Source of the DNA: an uncultured Tenacibaculum sp.
GTDB lineage: Bacteria; Bacteroidota; Bacteroidia; Flavobacteriales; Flavobacteriaceae
DNA length: 64,000 nucleotides
NCBI GenBank assembly: GCA_947504185.1
Contig: CANNGJ010000009.1
Coordinates: 1 to 64,000 of the forward strand
Direction of reading: 5' to 3'
Shown one piece after another: positions 9,623 to 18,837 of this stretch. How positions within the stretch are numbered: the stretch's first letter is position 1; each line of letters starts with the position of its first letter. The notes beneath the pieces were generated by a model. That model saw nothing but the letters and a program-made list of their open reading frames with translations. It made no database searches and was not told where the DNA came from. Both the position numbers and the translations under genes were made by a program.

Positions 9623-12127
9623 TTATAAGCCAGGTCTAATTCCTATACGTATTGCAAACTTTGGAGTTGGTGTCACAATTGATCCTGCTGGAGGTGTGTA
9701 ATTGCTTCTCCAGATAGCATCAATTCTAAGAAATCTAAGGTTTCCATATCCAATATTTTCTAGCCCTACACCATATTCATAATAAACTTTATTAGGAGCA
9801 TTGTAGTTTACATTTGAAAGGTTAATATTATTGTTAGCATCTGAAATTGTTCCGTATGCTGCTCTGAAAGTTAATAAGCTACGTAGTTTTAATTTTTTTA
9901 ATAAAGGAATTCTATTTAATATAAAGCCATTAAAATGATGTTCGAAATGTGTTGCTAAATAAGTGTCAGTAACAAAATCGTAATAATTTAGTAATGCAAA
10001 GGTGTTTCTAACCAAAGAGAATGATTGATTGGCAGGAACTGCACTTAATAATCCAATAGGTACAGTGCCAAATGTTTTACCAGCCTCAACAGTGGCATCA
10101 AAAATTCCAAACTTACTTAATAAGATAGGCTGGTTGTATTTAAATTGAAGCTTGTCGTAATCATGAGTTCCGTTAAAAGGACCCTTATAACCTCTGCGAT
10201 AATTAAGAACTAGGGTAGGGAATATATTTCTTCCAAATCGTCTTTCAACACCTAGTCCGTAAACGAATCTTCCTGGAGTATAAGAGATATAAAGGTCAGA
10301 GGCAACATCAGTTATTTGTGATTGAATCTTACCGTTATTATCAATATAATTCATTGAGAAATCCTTTTCTGAAGCTGATTTTAATTTAGAATGTGAAAGG
10401 TTTATACCAAAATGTAAGTTTGTTTTTATTTGATAGTCAAAATTAGTAGCGATTTTTTCTACATTAGATAAAAAGAAATTATCTCCTCTTGAAAATAAAG
10501 CTGTAGTACCAAAGCTACCACCTAAAAGTTGAGTGGTGTTAAGTAAAGTACTACCTAGTTGTTCAATATCTTTTTGATAAGCGACTCCTACTGCAATCCT
10601 TGGTTTGTATGATAGCAAATAACGTGCTTCAGCCCCATATTTTAATTTTTTGTCTTTAAATCCGTAGGCTAAATGTCCGCTTAAACGAAAACGATCATCT
10701 TTAGTTTTAAAAGTTCTAAAACCCATTTTGGTTCTAAAACCTTCTACTTGGTTACTAGCAAGAGCTGTCCAGAGTGGTCCAAATTGAATTCCCATTTTGG
10801 TATTGACATACCCACTAGCTACAGTGTTTATTAAGCCTGTAATGTTTTTAATTTGCTTCTTTTCTTTAATTTCTTTTATAAGTTTATAAGTAGATGAAGT
10901 TTCGTTGTTGTCGACCGATTTCCAAAAAGCACTATCTTTTTCGTATTGATCAGGTCTTATTTTAACAATCTCTTGATTATAGAAGTTTTTAGCTAGTGGT
11001 TTGTCTAAAATGTAATCATCAAAAGTTATTGTTTTTTTGATGGTTAAACCTTTATTGCTTTCGTTTTTGTCAACAAGAGTAAAATCGCCTTCGTAAGCGT
11101 TTTTAGTTGAGATATAAATACTGTCATTTCTTACTTCATATTCTTTTTCAAAAGATAGACCTCTAACAAAATTTAAGTTGATACTCTTGTGAACTTTCAT
11201 TTTCAATTTTTTAATTGAAAATGTTTTGTCAGCTACCCAAAAATTTCCTTGAAAAGCCAAATCTCCATCTCTAACAGGGAAGAAATAAATGTTATAAAGC
11301 TTTTTGTTGTTTTGAACAATACTGTCATATAAAACATAATCGTAAGTAGCAAAACCATTTGTAGATAATGGGCTCACAAAAGATTTTCTTAACAGTGTTA
11401 TGTTGTCTTTAAATACATCGATATTTTGAAAAGTATTAGACATTCGATTAAAAACAAAACCTTGAGCTCCTAATCCGTCTGCTTTTTCAGCTTGAATGTC
11501 TTCTCTAACGTTGCCCTCTTTATTATCGCCATATATAGTAGCTATTTGTTCTTTTAAATAAATAGGAACGTAATAATTAATTCCATCACTATCATACTTT
11601 ACCTGCGAAATAGCTTCTTTATATTCGTTTTTGAAAATCTTTTTTAAGAAAACTGTATCTAGGTTATTTAGACCAATTTCTATAGCACTATGCCTTTTGT
11701 ATTGGTAATAATCAACTAAGTCAAGACCATTTTTTCTTTTACGTTTCCAGATTTCTTTTAAAATTCGATACGCTGGATTTTCTTTTTTCTTTAAACGTTT
11801 TTTTGGTTTTGTAACTAAAATAACTTCTTCTAATTGGTTTGTTCCTTCTTTAAGAACAACATTCAAAAATTTTGTTTTTTGGCTAACTTTTAAAGTTTGT
11901 GTTTGAAAACCGACAAAAGAAATTTCTAGAGTTCCTCTGTATTTTTTTGTCTTTAAGAAAAACTTACCATCGTCATCAGTTGTAGTACCATAGGTTGTGT
12001 TTTTCATGAAAACATTCACATAAGGCATCGGATTGTTAAATTCATCAACAACTTTACCTTTTAAAGTTAGTTGAGCATGTAACGAGTTGGCAATCAGTAG
12101 TAATGTAAAAATTAATATCTTTTTCAT
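9623..12127 (-). CDS. DUF5686 outer-membrane protein with carboxypeptidase-like domain (834 aa)
   Basis: I place the start at the ATG at 12127, which begins a good signal peptide (MKKILIFTLLLIANSLHAQ). The longer frame would start inside the pdhB hairpin. Residues about 20-100 form a carboxypeptidase-D regulatory-like beta sandwich (GKVVDEFNNPMPYVNV), as in SusC/TonB-dependent receptors. The rest resembles the DUF5686 family and ends in a beta-barrel-like region with alternating aromatic strands and a terminal FAIRIGIRPGL. It is probably an outer-membrane protein of unknown function. There is no TonB-receptor plug. Confidence 0.82.
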   Translation of the reverse strand: MKKILIFTLLLIANSLHAQLTLKGKVVDEFNNPMPYVNVFMKNTTYGTTTDDDGKFFLKTKKYRGTLEISFVGFQTQTLKVSQKTKFLNVVLKEGTNQLEEVILVTKPKKRLKKKENPAYRILKEIWKRKRKNGLDLVDYYQYKRHSAIEIGLNNLDTVFLKKIFKNEYKEAISQVKYDSDGINYYVPIYLKEQIATIYGDNKEGNVREDIQAEKADGLGAQGFVFNRMSNTFQNIDVFKDNITLLRKSFVSPLSTNGFATYDYVLYDSIVQNNKKLYNIYFFPVRDGDLAFQGNFWVADKTFSIKKLKMKVHKSINLNFVRGLSFEKEYEVRNDSIYISTKNAYEGDFTLVDKNESNKGLTIKKTITFDDYILDKPLAKNFYNQEIVKIRPDQYEKDSAFWKSVDNNETSSTYKLIKEIKEKKQIKNITGLINTVASGYVNTKMGIQFGPLWTALASNQVEGFRTKMGFRTFKTKDDRFRLSGHLAYGFKDKKLKYGAEARYLLSYKPRIAVGVAYQKDIEQLGSTLLNTTQLLGGSFGTTALFSRGDNFFLSNVEKIATNFDYQIKTNLHFGINLSHSKLKSASEKDFSMNYIDNNGKIQSQITDVASDLYISYTPGRFVYGLGVERRFGRNIFPTLVLNYRRGYKGPFNGTHDYDKLQFKYNQPILLSKFGIFDATVEAGKTFGTVPIGLLSAVPANQSFSLVRNTFALLNYYDFVTDTYLATHFEHHFNGFILNRIPLLKKLKLRSLLTFRAAYGTISDANNNINLSNVNYNAPNKVYYEYGVGLENIGYGNLRFLRIDAIWRSNYTPPAGSIVTPTPKFAIRIGIRPGL

Positions 12128-12141
12128 ATTTTTTAGTAGTA

Positions 12142-12176
12142 CAAAATCCTTTTGACAAGCGGTCAAAAGGATTTTG
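12142..12176. terminator. Hairpin between pdhB and the DUF5686 gene
   Basis: Perfect 15-bp stem (12142-12156 with 12162-12176) and 5-base loop. It follows the pdhB stop on the minus strand and precedes the DUF5686 start. There is no clean T run, so it may attenuate rather than stop transcription. Confidence 0.6.
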
Positions 12177-12204
12177 GTTTCTTTACAATTGCTTGTTTCC
12201 TTTT

Positions 12205-13185
12205 TTATTTACGGTACATTACTTCTTTTACCGCTTTAACAACATCATTAGCATTTGGTAACCATTCTTCTAATAAAACAGGAGAATATGGTGCAGGCGT
12301 ATCTGCTGTTGTAATTCTTTTTATTGGAGCATCTAAATAATCAAACGCTTCGTCTTGTACTCTAAAGGTAATCTCTGAAGATACACTTCCGAAAGGCCAT
12401 GCTTCTTCTAAAATTACTAATCTATTTGTTTTCTTAACTGATTCTAAAATTGCATTATGATCCATTGGACGAACAGTACGTAAATCGATAATTTCTATTG
12501 AAATACCTTCTTTAGCTAATTCATCAGCAGCTTTATATGCTTCTTTTATAATCTTACCAAAAGAAACTACAGTTACATCAGTTCCTGCTCTTTTAATATC
12601 TGCAACACCAATAGGTATAATGTATTCTCCTTCAGGAACTTCCATTTTATCACCATACATCTGTTCAGACTCCATAAAGATTACTGGATCGTCATCACGT
12701 ATTGCTGCTTTTAATAAACCTTTTGCATCATATGGATTAGAAGGTACTATTACCTTTAATCCAGGGCAGTTTGCAAACCAGCTTTCAAATGCTTGAGAGT
12801 GCGTAGCTGCTAATTGACCAGCAGATGCTGTAGGTCCTCTAAATACAATAGGACAATTAAATTGCCCACCACTCATTTGACGAATCTTTGCTGCGTTATT
12901 GATTATTTGATCTATACCAACTAAAGAGAAGTTAAAAGTCATGTATTCAACGATAGGACGATTCCCGTTCATTGCAGAACCAACAGCAATACCTCCAAAA
13001 CCTAATTCAGCGATAGGAGTATCAATAACTCTTTTTTCACCGAATTCATCTAGCATTCCTTTTGAAGCCTTGTAAGCCCCATTATATTCCGCTACTTCTT
13101 CACCCATTAAGTAAATGCTTTCATCTCTTCGCATTTCCTCACTCATAGCTTCGCAAATAGCTTCTCTAAATTGTATTGTTTTCAT
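12205..13185 (-). CDS. pdhB: Pyruvate dehydrogenase E1 component, beta subunit (326 aa)
   Basis: Forms the thiamine-diphosphate E1 heterotetramer with PdhA and feeds acetyl-CoA synthesis. Typical E1-beta segments are visible: FREAICEAMSEEM, GEEVAEYNGAYKASKGM, DTPIAELGFGGIAVGSAM, the VEYMTFNF block, and a transketolase C-terminal domain (LEEAWPFGSVSSEI). The alpha subunit is not next to it, unlike many operons. It is divergent from etfB across a 212-bp region. Pyruvate specificity is inferred from overall similarity; a 2-oxoisovalerate E1-beta is less likely. Confidence 0.9.
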   Translation of the reverse strand: MKTIQFREAICEAMSEEMRRDESIYLMGEEVAEYNGAYKASKGMLDEFGEKRVIDTPIAELGFGGIAVGSAMNGNRPIVEYMTFNFSLVGIDQIINNAAKIRQMSGGQFNCPIVFRGPTASAGQLAATHSQAFESWFANCPGLKVIVPSNPYDAKGLLKAAIRDDDPVIFMESEQMYGDKMEVPEGEYIIPIGVADIKRAGTDVTVVSFGKIIKEAYKAADELAKEGISIEIIDLRTVRPMDHNAILESVKKTNRLVILEEAWPFGSVSSEITFRVQDEAFDYLDAPIKRITTADTPAPYSPVLLEEWLPNANDVVKAVKEVMYRK

Positions 13186-13316
13186 ACGTTTAATAAGTAG
13201 TTGTTTATCAAGAGTGCAAAAATAATAAAAATAGGAGTAATAAATAGTTTTTTAACTCAAACAAAAATCATTAATTACATTTGTAATATAAAGATGAGTT
13301 ATTAGACGAAAAATAA

Positions 13317-13342
13317 AATTTACTATGCATGCATAGTAAATT
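13317..13342. promoter_or_regulatory. 26-bp perfect palindrome, likely operator at the etfB promoter
   Basis: Two exact 13-base arms centred on TGCATGCA, with core ACTATGCATGCATAGT, lie 55 bp upstream of the etfB ATG. A TANNTTYG-like -7 box (TAACTTCG, 13355-13362) follows 12 bases later, so the palindrome covers the -33 position. No T run follows, so this is not a terminator. I infer a dimeric regulator (TetR or MarR class), plausibly one that controls fatty-acid oxidation because ETF takes electrons from acyl-CoA dehydrogenases. Confidence 0.6.
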
Positions 13343-13397
13343 AAAAAAAAGACGTAACTTCGTCGCTCAAAATTAAGTTTCTTAAAAACAACAATAT

Positions 13398-14138
13398 ATG
13401 AAAATATTAGTTTGTATCAGTCACGTACCTGATACTACTTCAAAGATCAACTTTACTGATAATGATACAAAGTTTGATACTAATGGAGTTCAATATGTTA
13501 TAAATCCTTATGACGAGTTTAGTTTAACTCGTGCTATGTGGTTTAAAGAAAAGCAAGGTGCAAGTGTAACTGTTGTAAATGTTGGTGGCGCATCAACTGA
13601 ACCAACTTTACGTAAAGCTTTAGCGATTGGTGCAGATGATGCAATTCGTGTAAATGCTGAGCCTACTGATGGATTTATGGTTGCTAAAGAATTAGCTGAA
13701 GTTGTAAAAAACGGAGGATACGATTTAGTATTAGCTGGTAAAGAATCTGCTGATTATAATGGGCAAATGGTTCCAGGGATGTTAGCTTCTTTAGTAGATT
13801 TCAATTTTGTAAATGCTTGTGTTGGAGTTGAGGTAGAAGGGTCGAACGTGACTTTAAGTAGAGAGATTGATGGAGGAGAAGAGAAAGTTTCTTCAACTTT
13901 GCCAATGGTTGTTGCTGGTCAAAAAGGAATTGTAGAAGAAAAAGATTTACGTATTCCTAATATGCGTGGAATTATGATGGCTCGTAAAAAGCCTTTGTCT
14001 GTTGTTGAACCAACGGGTGTTGCAGCAAGTACTTCTACTCAAAACTTTGAGAAGCCTGCTGAAAAAGGTGCTGTTAAGTTAGTGGATACTGTTGATGAAT
14101 TAATCGACTTATTACACAACGAAGCAAAAGCAATTTAA
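13398..14138 (+). CDS. etfB: Electron transfer flavoprotein, beta subunit (246 aa)
   Basis: Pairs with EtfA to carry electrons from acyl-CoA and other dehydrogenases to ETF:quinone oxidoreductase. Family features are MKILVCISHVPDT, NPYDEFSLTRA, the nucleotide-binding AIGADDAIRV and VLAGKESADYNGQ segments, and the IMMARKKPL signature near residue 194. Length is normal. etfA follows after 59 bp and the pair is closed by a terminator at 15228-15274. Confidence 0.97.
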   Translation: MKILVCISHVPDTTSKINFTDNDTKFDTNGVQYVINPYDEFSLTRAMWFKEKQGASVTVVNVGGASTEPTLRKALAIGADDAIRVNAEPTDGFMVAKELAEVVKNGGYDLVLAGKESADYNGQMVPGMLASLVDFNFVNACVGVEVEGSNVTLSREIDGGEEKVSSTLPMVVAGQKGIVEEKDLRIPNMRGIMMARKKPLSVVEPTGVAASTSTQNFEKPAEKGAVKLVDTVDELIDLLHNEAKAI

Positions 14139-14197
14139 TCGTAAAATTTAAATCAAGCTTATTAAGAGTTCTCTTAATAACATAAAAAAATAAAAAT

Positions 14198-15151
14198 ATG
14201 TCTGTATTAGTTTTTGCCGATTCATCGGAAGGAAAATTTAAAAAAACTGCGTTTGAAGTAGTTTCATACGGAAAAAAAGTAGCTGAGCAATTAGGTAGCG
14301 AAATGATTGTGTTAACCATTAATGGAGGAGATGCATCAGAATTATATACTTACGGAGCTGAAAAAGTTGTAGAGGTTAAGAACGATTTATCTTCTTTTAA
14401 CGCAAAAGCATACGCTTCAGTTATTAAACAAGTTGCTGATGCAAAGGGCTCTAATGTAGTTGTAGTTGATTCTAGTATTGATGGATTTACAGTTGGCCCA
14501 TTAGTAGCTGTTGCTTTAGATGCAGGATATGCTTCTAACACAGTAGCTTTACCAAGTAGTATAAGTCCGTTTGTAGTAAAAAGAAAAGCTTTTTCTAATA
14601 AAGGATTTAACAATACTGAAATTTCAACAGAAAAGAAAGTAGTTGGAGTTGCTAAGAACTCATACGGAGCTCATGAAAATGCAGTTTCTGGTTCAGTTGA
14701 ATCATTTGATGCTGCTTTACCTGAGTTAGGTGTAAAATCTGAAAGTATAAATAAAGCTACGGGTACAGTAACTATTGCAGATGCTGATATCGTTGTTTCT
14801 GCAGGTAGAGGAATGAAAGGTCCTGAAAACTGGGGAATGATTGAAGAGTTAGCTGATGTTTTAGGTGCAGCTACTGCATGTTCTAAACCAGTATCTGATT
14901 TAGGATGGCGTCCGCATAGTGAGCACGTTGGGCAAACTGGTAAGCCAGTAGCGTCTAACTTATATATTGCAATTGGTATCTCTGGTGCAATTCAGCATTT
15001 AGCGGGTATTAATGCATCAAAAGTAAAAGTAGTTATCAATACAGATCCAGAAGCACCTTTCTTTAAGGCTGCTGATTACGGTATTGTTGGTGATGCTTTC
15101 GAGGTAGTGCCTCAGTTAGTTGAGAAATTAAAAGCTTTTAAACAAGCGTAA
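14198..15151 (+). CDS. etfA: Electron transfer flavoprotein, alpha subunit (317 aa)
   Basis: Binds FAD and forms the heterodimer with EtfB. The C-terminal FAD domain shows VVSAGRGMKGPENW, SKPVSDLGWRPHSEHVGQTGK and the AIGISGAIQHLAG signature, then VINTDPEAPFFKAADYGIVGD. Length and order are typical. It is the second gene of the etfBA operon. Confidence 0.97.
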   Translation: MSVLVFADSSEGKFKKTAFEVVSYGKKVAEQLGSEMIVLTINGGDASELYTYGAEKVVEVKNDLSSFNAKAYASVIKQVADAKGSNVVVVDSSIDGFTVGPLVAVALDAGYASNTVALPSSISPFVVKRKAFSNKGFNNTEISTEKKVVGVAKNSYGAHENAVSGSVESFDAALPELGVKSESINKATGTVTIADADIVVSAGRGMKGPENWGMIEELADVLGAATACSKPVSDLGWRPHSEHVGQTGKPVASNLYIAIGISGAIQHLAGINASKVKVVINTDPEAPFFKAADYGIVGDAFEVVPQLVEKLKAFKQA

Positions 15152-15227
15152 TTTTACTGGGTAATTTATCTTTTTCTAGAAATTTGAGATCAACTCATAA
15201 TTTTTAGTAAATTGTGCCCACATAAAA

Positions 15228-15274
15228 AGGCTGTCTAAATTTTAAGCGTAGCGCCTAAAATTAGACAGCTTTTT
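15228..15274 (+). terminator. Terminator of etfBA
   Basis: Long stem with GCTGTCTAA (15230-15238) pairing with TTAGACAGC (15261-15269), extended by an AT-rich segment, followed by a T run. It lies 76 bp past the etfA stop. Confidence 0.85.
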
Positions 15275-15295
15275 GTTATTTATGACGATTGATAC

Positions 15296-15904
15296 ATGAG
15301 TTTAATTAAACTAACTATTAAGGGGATTTCATATAGCCAAACCCAAAGTGGAGCTTATGCATTAGTGCTAAGTGAAATGGAAGGAACAAGAACGCTACCT
15401 ATTATTATAGGAGCATTTGAAGCCCAATCTATTGCGATAGCTTTAGAAAAAGAAATTCGTCCGCCAAGACCACTTACTCACGATTTATTTAAAACATTTG
15501 CTGATAGATTTTCTATTGAAATAAAGCAAGTTGTTATCCATAAGTTGGTTGATGGTGTTTTTTATTCAAGCTTAACTTGTGAAAGAGATGGAGTAGAAGA
15601 GGTGATAGATACACGTACTTCTGATGCAATCGCATTGGCTGTTCGTTTTCAAGCACCCATTTTTACTTATGAAAACATTTTAGATAAGGCAGGTATTTAT
15701 TTAAAAATGGATGAAGAGTTAACTATTGAAGAAGATCTGGAATCTGATGAAATAGAATTTTCTCTAGAGGAGGAGATTGAATCTGAAGGAGGTTACACTC
15801 AAATGTCATTACAAGAATTACACGAGCAATTAAACGAAGCTGTTGCCGATGAAAACTATGAGTTAGCAGCAAAAATTCGTGACGAAATTAGCAAACGATC
15901 TTAA
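15296..15904 (+). CDS. Bifunctional nuclease family protein with UvrB/C motif (202 aa)
   Basis: The DUF151 (BFN) domain covers about residues 5-135 (LPIIIGAFEAQSIAIALE, HDLFKTFADRF, SDAIALAVRF). An acidic linker follows, then a UVR motif at about 165-200 (LQELHEQLNEAVADENYELAAKIRDEI). This two-domain form is common in Bacteroidota. Nuclease activity is known for plant relatives; the bacterial role is unclear. The nucleoside transporter starts 16 bp after its stop, suggesting one transcript. Confidence 0.88.
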   Translation: MSLIKLTIKGISYSQTQSGAYALVLSEMEGTRTLPIIIGAFEAQSIAIALEKEIRPPRPLTHDLFKTFADRFSIEIKQVVIHKLVDGVFYSSLTCERDGVEEVIDTRTSDAIALAVRFQAPIFTYENILDKAGIYLKMDEELTIEEDLESDEIEFSLEEEIESEGGYTQMSLQELHEQLNEAVADENYELAAKIRDEISKRS

Positions 15905-15920
15905 AATTAAAATATACATA

Positions 15921-17648
15921 ATGAAGAAATTATTTATTTTCATAATGCTTTGTGCATCAGTAATAACTTTTGGTCAAAGCATTGAAAAAAAGTGGAGTTT
16001 TTCATCAATTACAACTACAGATGGTAGTTCGGTAGTTGCTATCAATCCATCAGATATTTTAGATTTATCTAAAGGAGATTTTAATTATTCTTTAGCAGCA
16101 AAAGATAGTTTAAAGGCTGGAGGGAATTATATTTATCAAAACAACTTATTAATATTTAACTACAAACAACCAAATGATACTGTTCGTTATTATAACGTAG
16201 TTGAATTGACTGAGGATGCATTAACATTGTCAGAAAAAAATGTGTTATATAAATTTAAAGATTCTAATACAACACCAGTAGTTTCTGAAAGTAAAGAAGT
16301 TGTTACAACTGTTTCTGAAACACCAAGTGAAATAGTTCCTAGCCAAGGTTTTTCAATGCAAAGTTTAGGAAGAGGAATTTTAGGAATGATTGTGCTATTA
16401 ATAGTAGCATTTTTATTTAGCGCAAATAGAAGAGGAATTGATTGGAAAACAGTAGGATTAGGTTTAGCTTTCCAATTATTAATTGCAATTGGAGTTTTAA
16501 AAATACCTTTTGTACAAAAAGTGTTTGAATGGATTGGAGGTTTGTTTGTGAGTGTGTTAGATTTTACACGAGCGGGTAGTGAATTCTTATTTAGCGGCTT
16601 AGTAGCTGATATGGGATCGTTTGGTTTTATATTCGCATTCCAAGTATTACCAACAATTATATTCTTTTCGGCATTAACTTCTTTATTATTCTATTTAGGG
16701 TTAATACAAAAAGTAGTAAAAGGATTAGCGTGGTTATTATCTAAAGGATTAAAAATATCTGGAGCAGAGAGTTTATCTGTAGCAGGAAATATTTTCTTAG
16801 GTCAAACCGAAGCGCCATTATTAATAAAGGCTTATTTGGAAAAAATGAATAAGTCGGAAATGTTGTTGGTGATGATTGGTGGTATGGCAACTGTAGCAGG
16901 AGCAGTTTTAGCAGCTTATATTGGTTTCTTAGGAGGAGAAGATGAAGCGTTAAGGTTAATGTATGCAAAGCATTTATTAGCAGCATCAGTAATGGCAGCA
17001 CCAGGAGCAATTATTATATCTAAAATTTTATATCCACAAACTGAAGAGGTAAACACAAATGTGCAAGTTTCATCAGAAAAAATAGGTTCTAATATTTTAG
17101 ACGCTATTGCAAACGGAACAACAGAAGGATTAAATTTAGCAATGAATGTAGCAGCAATGTTGTTAGTTTTTATTGCATTTATCGCGATGATAAATGGTAT
17201 TTTAGGTTGGGTAGGAGATGTTACATCATTAAATACTTGGATGGCAGAAAACACCTCTTATGCTAAGTTTTCATTAGAAGCAATTTTAGGATATGTATTT
17301 GCACCTTTAATGTGGTTAATTGGTGTAGCAAAAGAAGATATGGCTTTAATGGGACAGTTATTAGGGATTAAATTAGCAGCTAGTGAGTTTGTTGGTTATA
17401 TTCAATTAGCTGAGTTGAAAAATGTTGCTAGCGCAACACATTTAACCTATAATAAGTCAATCATTATGGCAACTTATATGTTATGTGGATTTGCAAATTT
17501 TGCATCAATAGGTATCCAAATTGGAGGGATTGGTTCTTTAGCGCCAGGGCAACGTAAAACATTATCAGAATTTGGAATGAAAGCTTTAATTGGAGGAACT
17601 ATAGCTTCTTTAATGTCGGCTACAATTGCAGGTATGATTATTGGGTAG
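15921..17648 (+). CDS. NupC-type concentrative nucleoside transporter with periplasmic N-terminal domain (575 aa)
   Basis: I take the ATG at 15921, which opens a clear signal peptide ending in FGQ; the longer frame overlaps the preceding gene. Residues about 20-125 form a small beta-rich domain like a lipocalin (WSFSSITTTDGSSV). From about 150 the protein is a CNT permease: NupC N-terminal, gate (SLSVAGNIFLGQTEAPLL) and C-terminal (TYMLCGFANFASIGIQIGG) parts, with about nine membrane segments. It should import nucleosides with Na+ or H+. Classical NupC is near 400 residues, so the exported front domain is an addition. Confidence 0.9.
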   Translation: MKKLFIFIMLCASVITFGQSIEKKWSFSSITTTDGSSVVAINPSDILDLSKGDFNYSLAAKDSLKAGGNYIYQNNLLIFNYKQPNDTVRYYNVVELTEDALTLSEKNVLYKFKDSNTTPVVSESKEVVTTVSETPSEIVPSQGFSMQSLGRGILGMIVLLIVAFLFSANRRGIDWKTVGLGLAFQLLIAIGVLKIPFVQKVFEWIGGLFVSVLDFTRAGSEFLFSGLVADMGSFGFIFAFQVLPTIIFFSALTSLLFYLGLIQKVVKGLAWLLSKGLKISGAESLSVAGNIFLGQTEAPLLIKAYLEKMNKSEMLLVMIGGMATVAGAVLAAYIGFLGGEDEALRLMYAKHLLAASVMAAPGAIIISKILYPQTEEVNTNVQVSSEKIGSNILDAIANGTTEGLNLAMNVAAMLLVFIAFIAMINGILGWVGDVTSLNTWMAENTSYAKFSLEAILGYVFAPLMWLIGVAKEDMALMGQLLGIKLAASEFVGYIQLAELKNVASATHLTYNKSIIMATYMLCGFANFASIGIQIGGIGSLAPGQRKTLSEFGMKALIGGTIASLMSATIAGMIIG

Positions 17649-17700
17649 CGAGTCGCTACTGACAATTTAAAAAAGTTAATAACTTATTAATATAATTTTT

Positions 17701-17736
17701 AAAAGCTTCAGCATTAAATGTTGAAGCTTTTTTATT
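17701..17736 (+). terminator. Terminator of the nucleoside transporter gene
   Basis: Stem AAAAGCTTCA (17701-17710) with TGAAGCTTTT (17722-17731) and a following T run, just ahead of thyA. A smaller 7-bp palindrome overlaps the transporter stop at 17645-17659. Confidence 0.8.
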
Positions 17737-17760
17737 TTTACAAAAATCATAAGTAAGAAG

Positions 17761-18585
17761 ATGAAGCAATATTTAGATTTAGTAAAACACGTTTTAGAAA
17801 ACGGAAACGAAAAAGGAGATAGAACAGGTACAGGAACCAAAAGTGTTTTTGGGCACCAAATGCGATTTGATTTAAGTGAAGGTTTTCCGATGGTAACTAC
17901 CAAAAAGTTACACCTTAAATCTATTATTTACGAATTATTGTGGTTTATAAAAGGTGATACAAATATCAATTACCTAAAAGAAAATGGAGTTAAAATTTGG
18001 AATGCTTGGGCAGATGAGAATGGAGATTTAGGTCCAGTTTATGGTCACCAATGGCGTAACTGGAATAGCGATGAGGTTGATCAAATAAAAGAAGTTATTG
18101 AGACTTTAAAAAACAATCCGAATTCTAGAAGAATGTTAGTTTCTGCTTGGAATCCATCAGTGTTGCCTGATACTTCGGTTTCTTTTTCAGAAAATGTAGC
18201 GAATGGAAAAGCAGCTTTACCGCCTTGTCATGCTTTCTTTCAGTTTTATGTAGCAGATGGTAAATTGTCTTGTCAATTATACCAACGTAGTGCAGATATC
18301 TTTTTAGGAGTTCCTTTTAATATTGCGAGTTATGCATTGTTTACAATGATGATGGCACAAGTTTGTGGTTACGAAGCAGGTGAGTTTATTCATACTTTTG
18401 GAGACGCTCATATTTATAGCAATCATATCGAGCAGTTAGAGTTACAATTATCTCGTGAACCTAGAGCATTGCCAACAATGAGAATCAATCCAGCAATAAA
18501 AGACATTGAAGATTTTACTTTCGAAGATTTCGAGTTGTTAGATTATAATCCGCATCCACATATAAAAGGTGTTGTAGCTGTGTAA
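17761..18585 (+). CDS. thyA: Thymidylate synthase ThyA (274 aa)
   Basis: Methylates dUMP to dTMP with methylenetetrahydrofolate, producing dihydrofolate that FolA (two genes on) reduces again. The active-site cysteine is in [13 protein letters not shown], and the folate and dUMP sites are seen in [46 protein letters not shown] and [10 protein letters not shown]. Length is normal. The thyA-ORF-folA order is a common folate pairing. Confidence 0.97.
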   Translation: MKQYLDLVKHVLENGNEKGDRTGTGTKSVFGHQMRFDLSEGFPMVTTKKLHLKSIIYELLWFIKGDTNINYLKENGVKIWNAWADENGDLGPVYGHQWRNWNSDEVDQIKEVIETLKNNPNSRRMLVSAWNPSVLPDTSVSFSENVANGKAALPPCHAFFQFYVADGKLSCQLYQRSADIFLGVPFNIASYALFTMMMAQVCGYEAGEFIHTFGDAHIYSNHIEQLELQLSREPRALPTMRINPAIKDIEDFTFEDFELLDYNPHPHIKGVVAV

Positions 18586-18648
18586 TTTAACTTTATTTTT
18601 GATGGTTTCTTTAGTAACTTTGTAAATAGAATCCAAAAACTAATAAAG

Positions 18649-18834
18649 ATGACTACAAATGTTGATGTTTTAAAAGATTCCCTTTACGAAAGAATAGCTG
18701 ATATTAATGATGAAAAAGTGCTAGTAGCAATTAAAACTTTGGTTGATAATATAAAAACTGAAGTTTTAGAAGAAGCTATTACTCGAAAAAGAGATTTAAC
18801 AAGCTATATAAAAGAGTGGGCAAAGAGTATATAA
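18649..18834 (+). CDS. Small hypothetical protein between thyA and folA (61 aa)
   Basis: Short, charged, all-helical protein. The pattern of about 30 N-terminal residues (leucine-rich helix, then INDEKVLVAIKTLVDN) resembles small antitoxins of Bacteroidota toxin-antitoxin pairs, but no toxin gene is adjacent. A TAACTTTG box (TANNTTTG type) at 18615-18622 could start its own transcript. Only 3 bp separate its stop from the folA start, so the two are probably translated from one message. Confidence 0.6.
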   Translation: MTTNVDVLKDSLYERIADINDEKVLVAIKTLVDNIKTEVLEEAITRKRDLTSYIKEWAKSI

Positions 18835-18837
18835 TTT

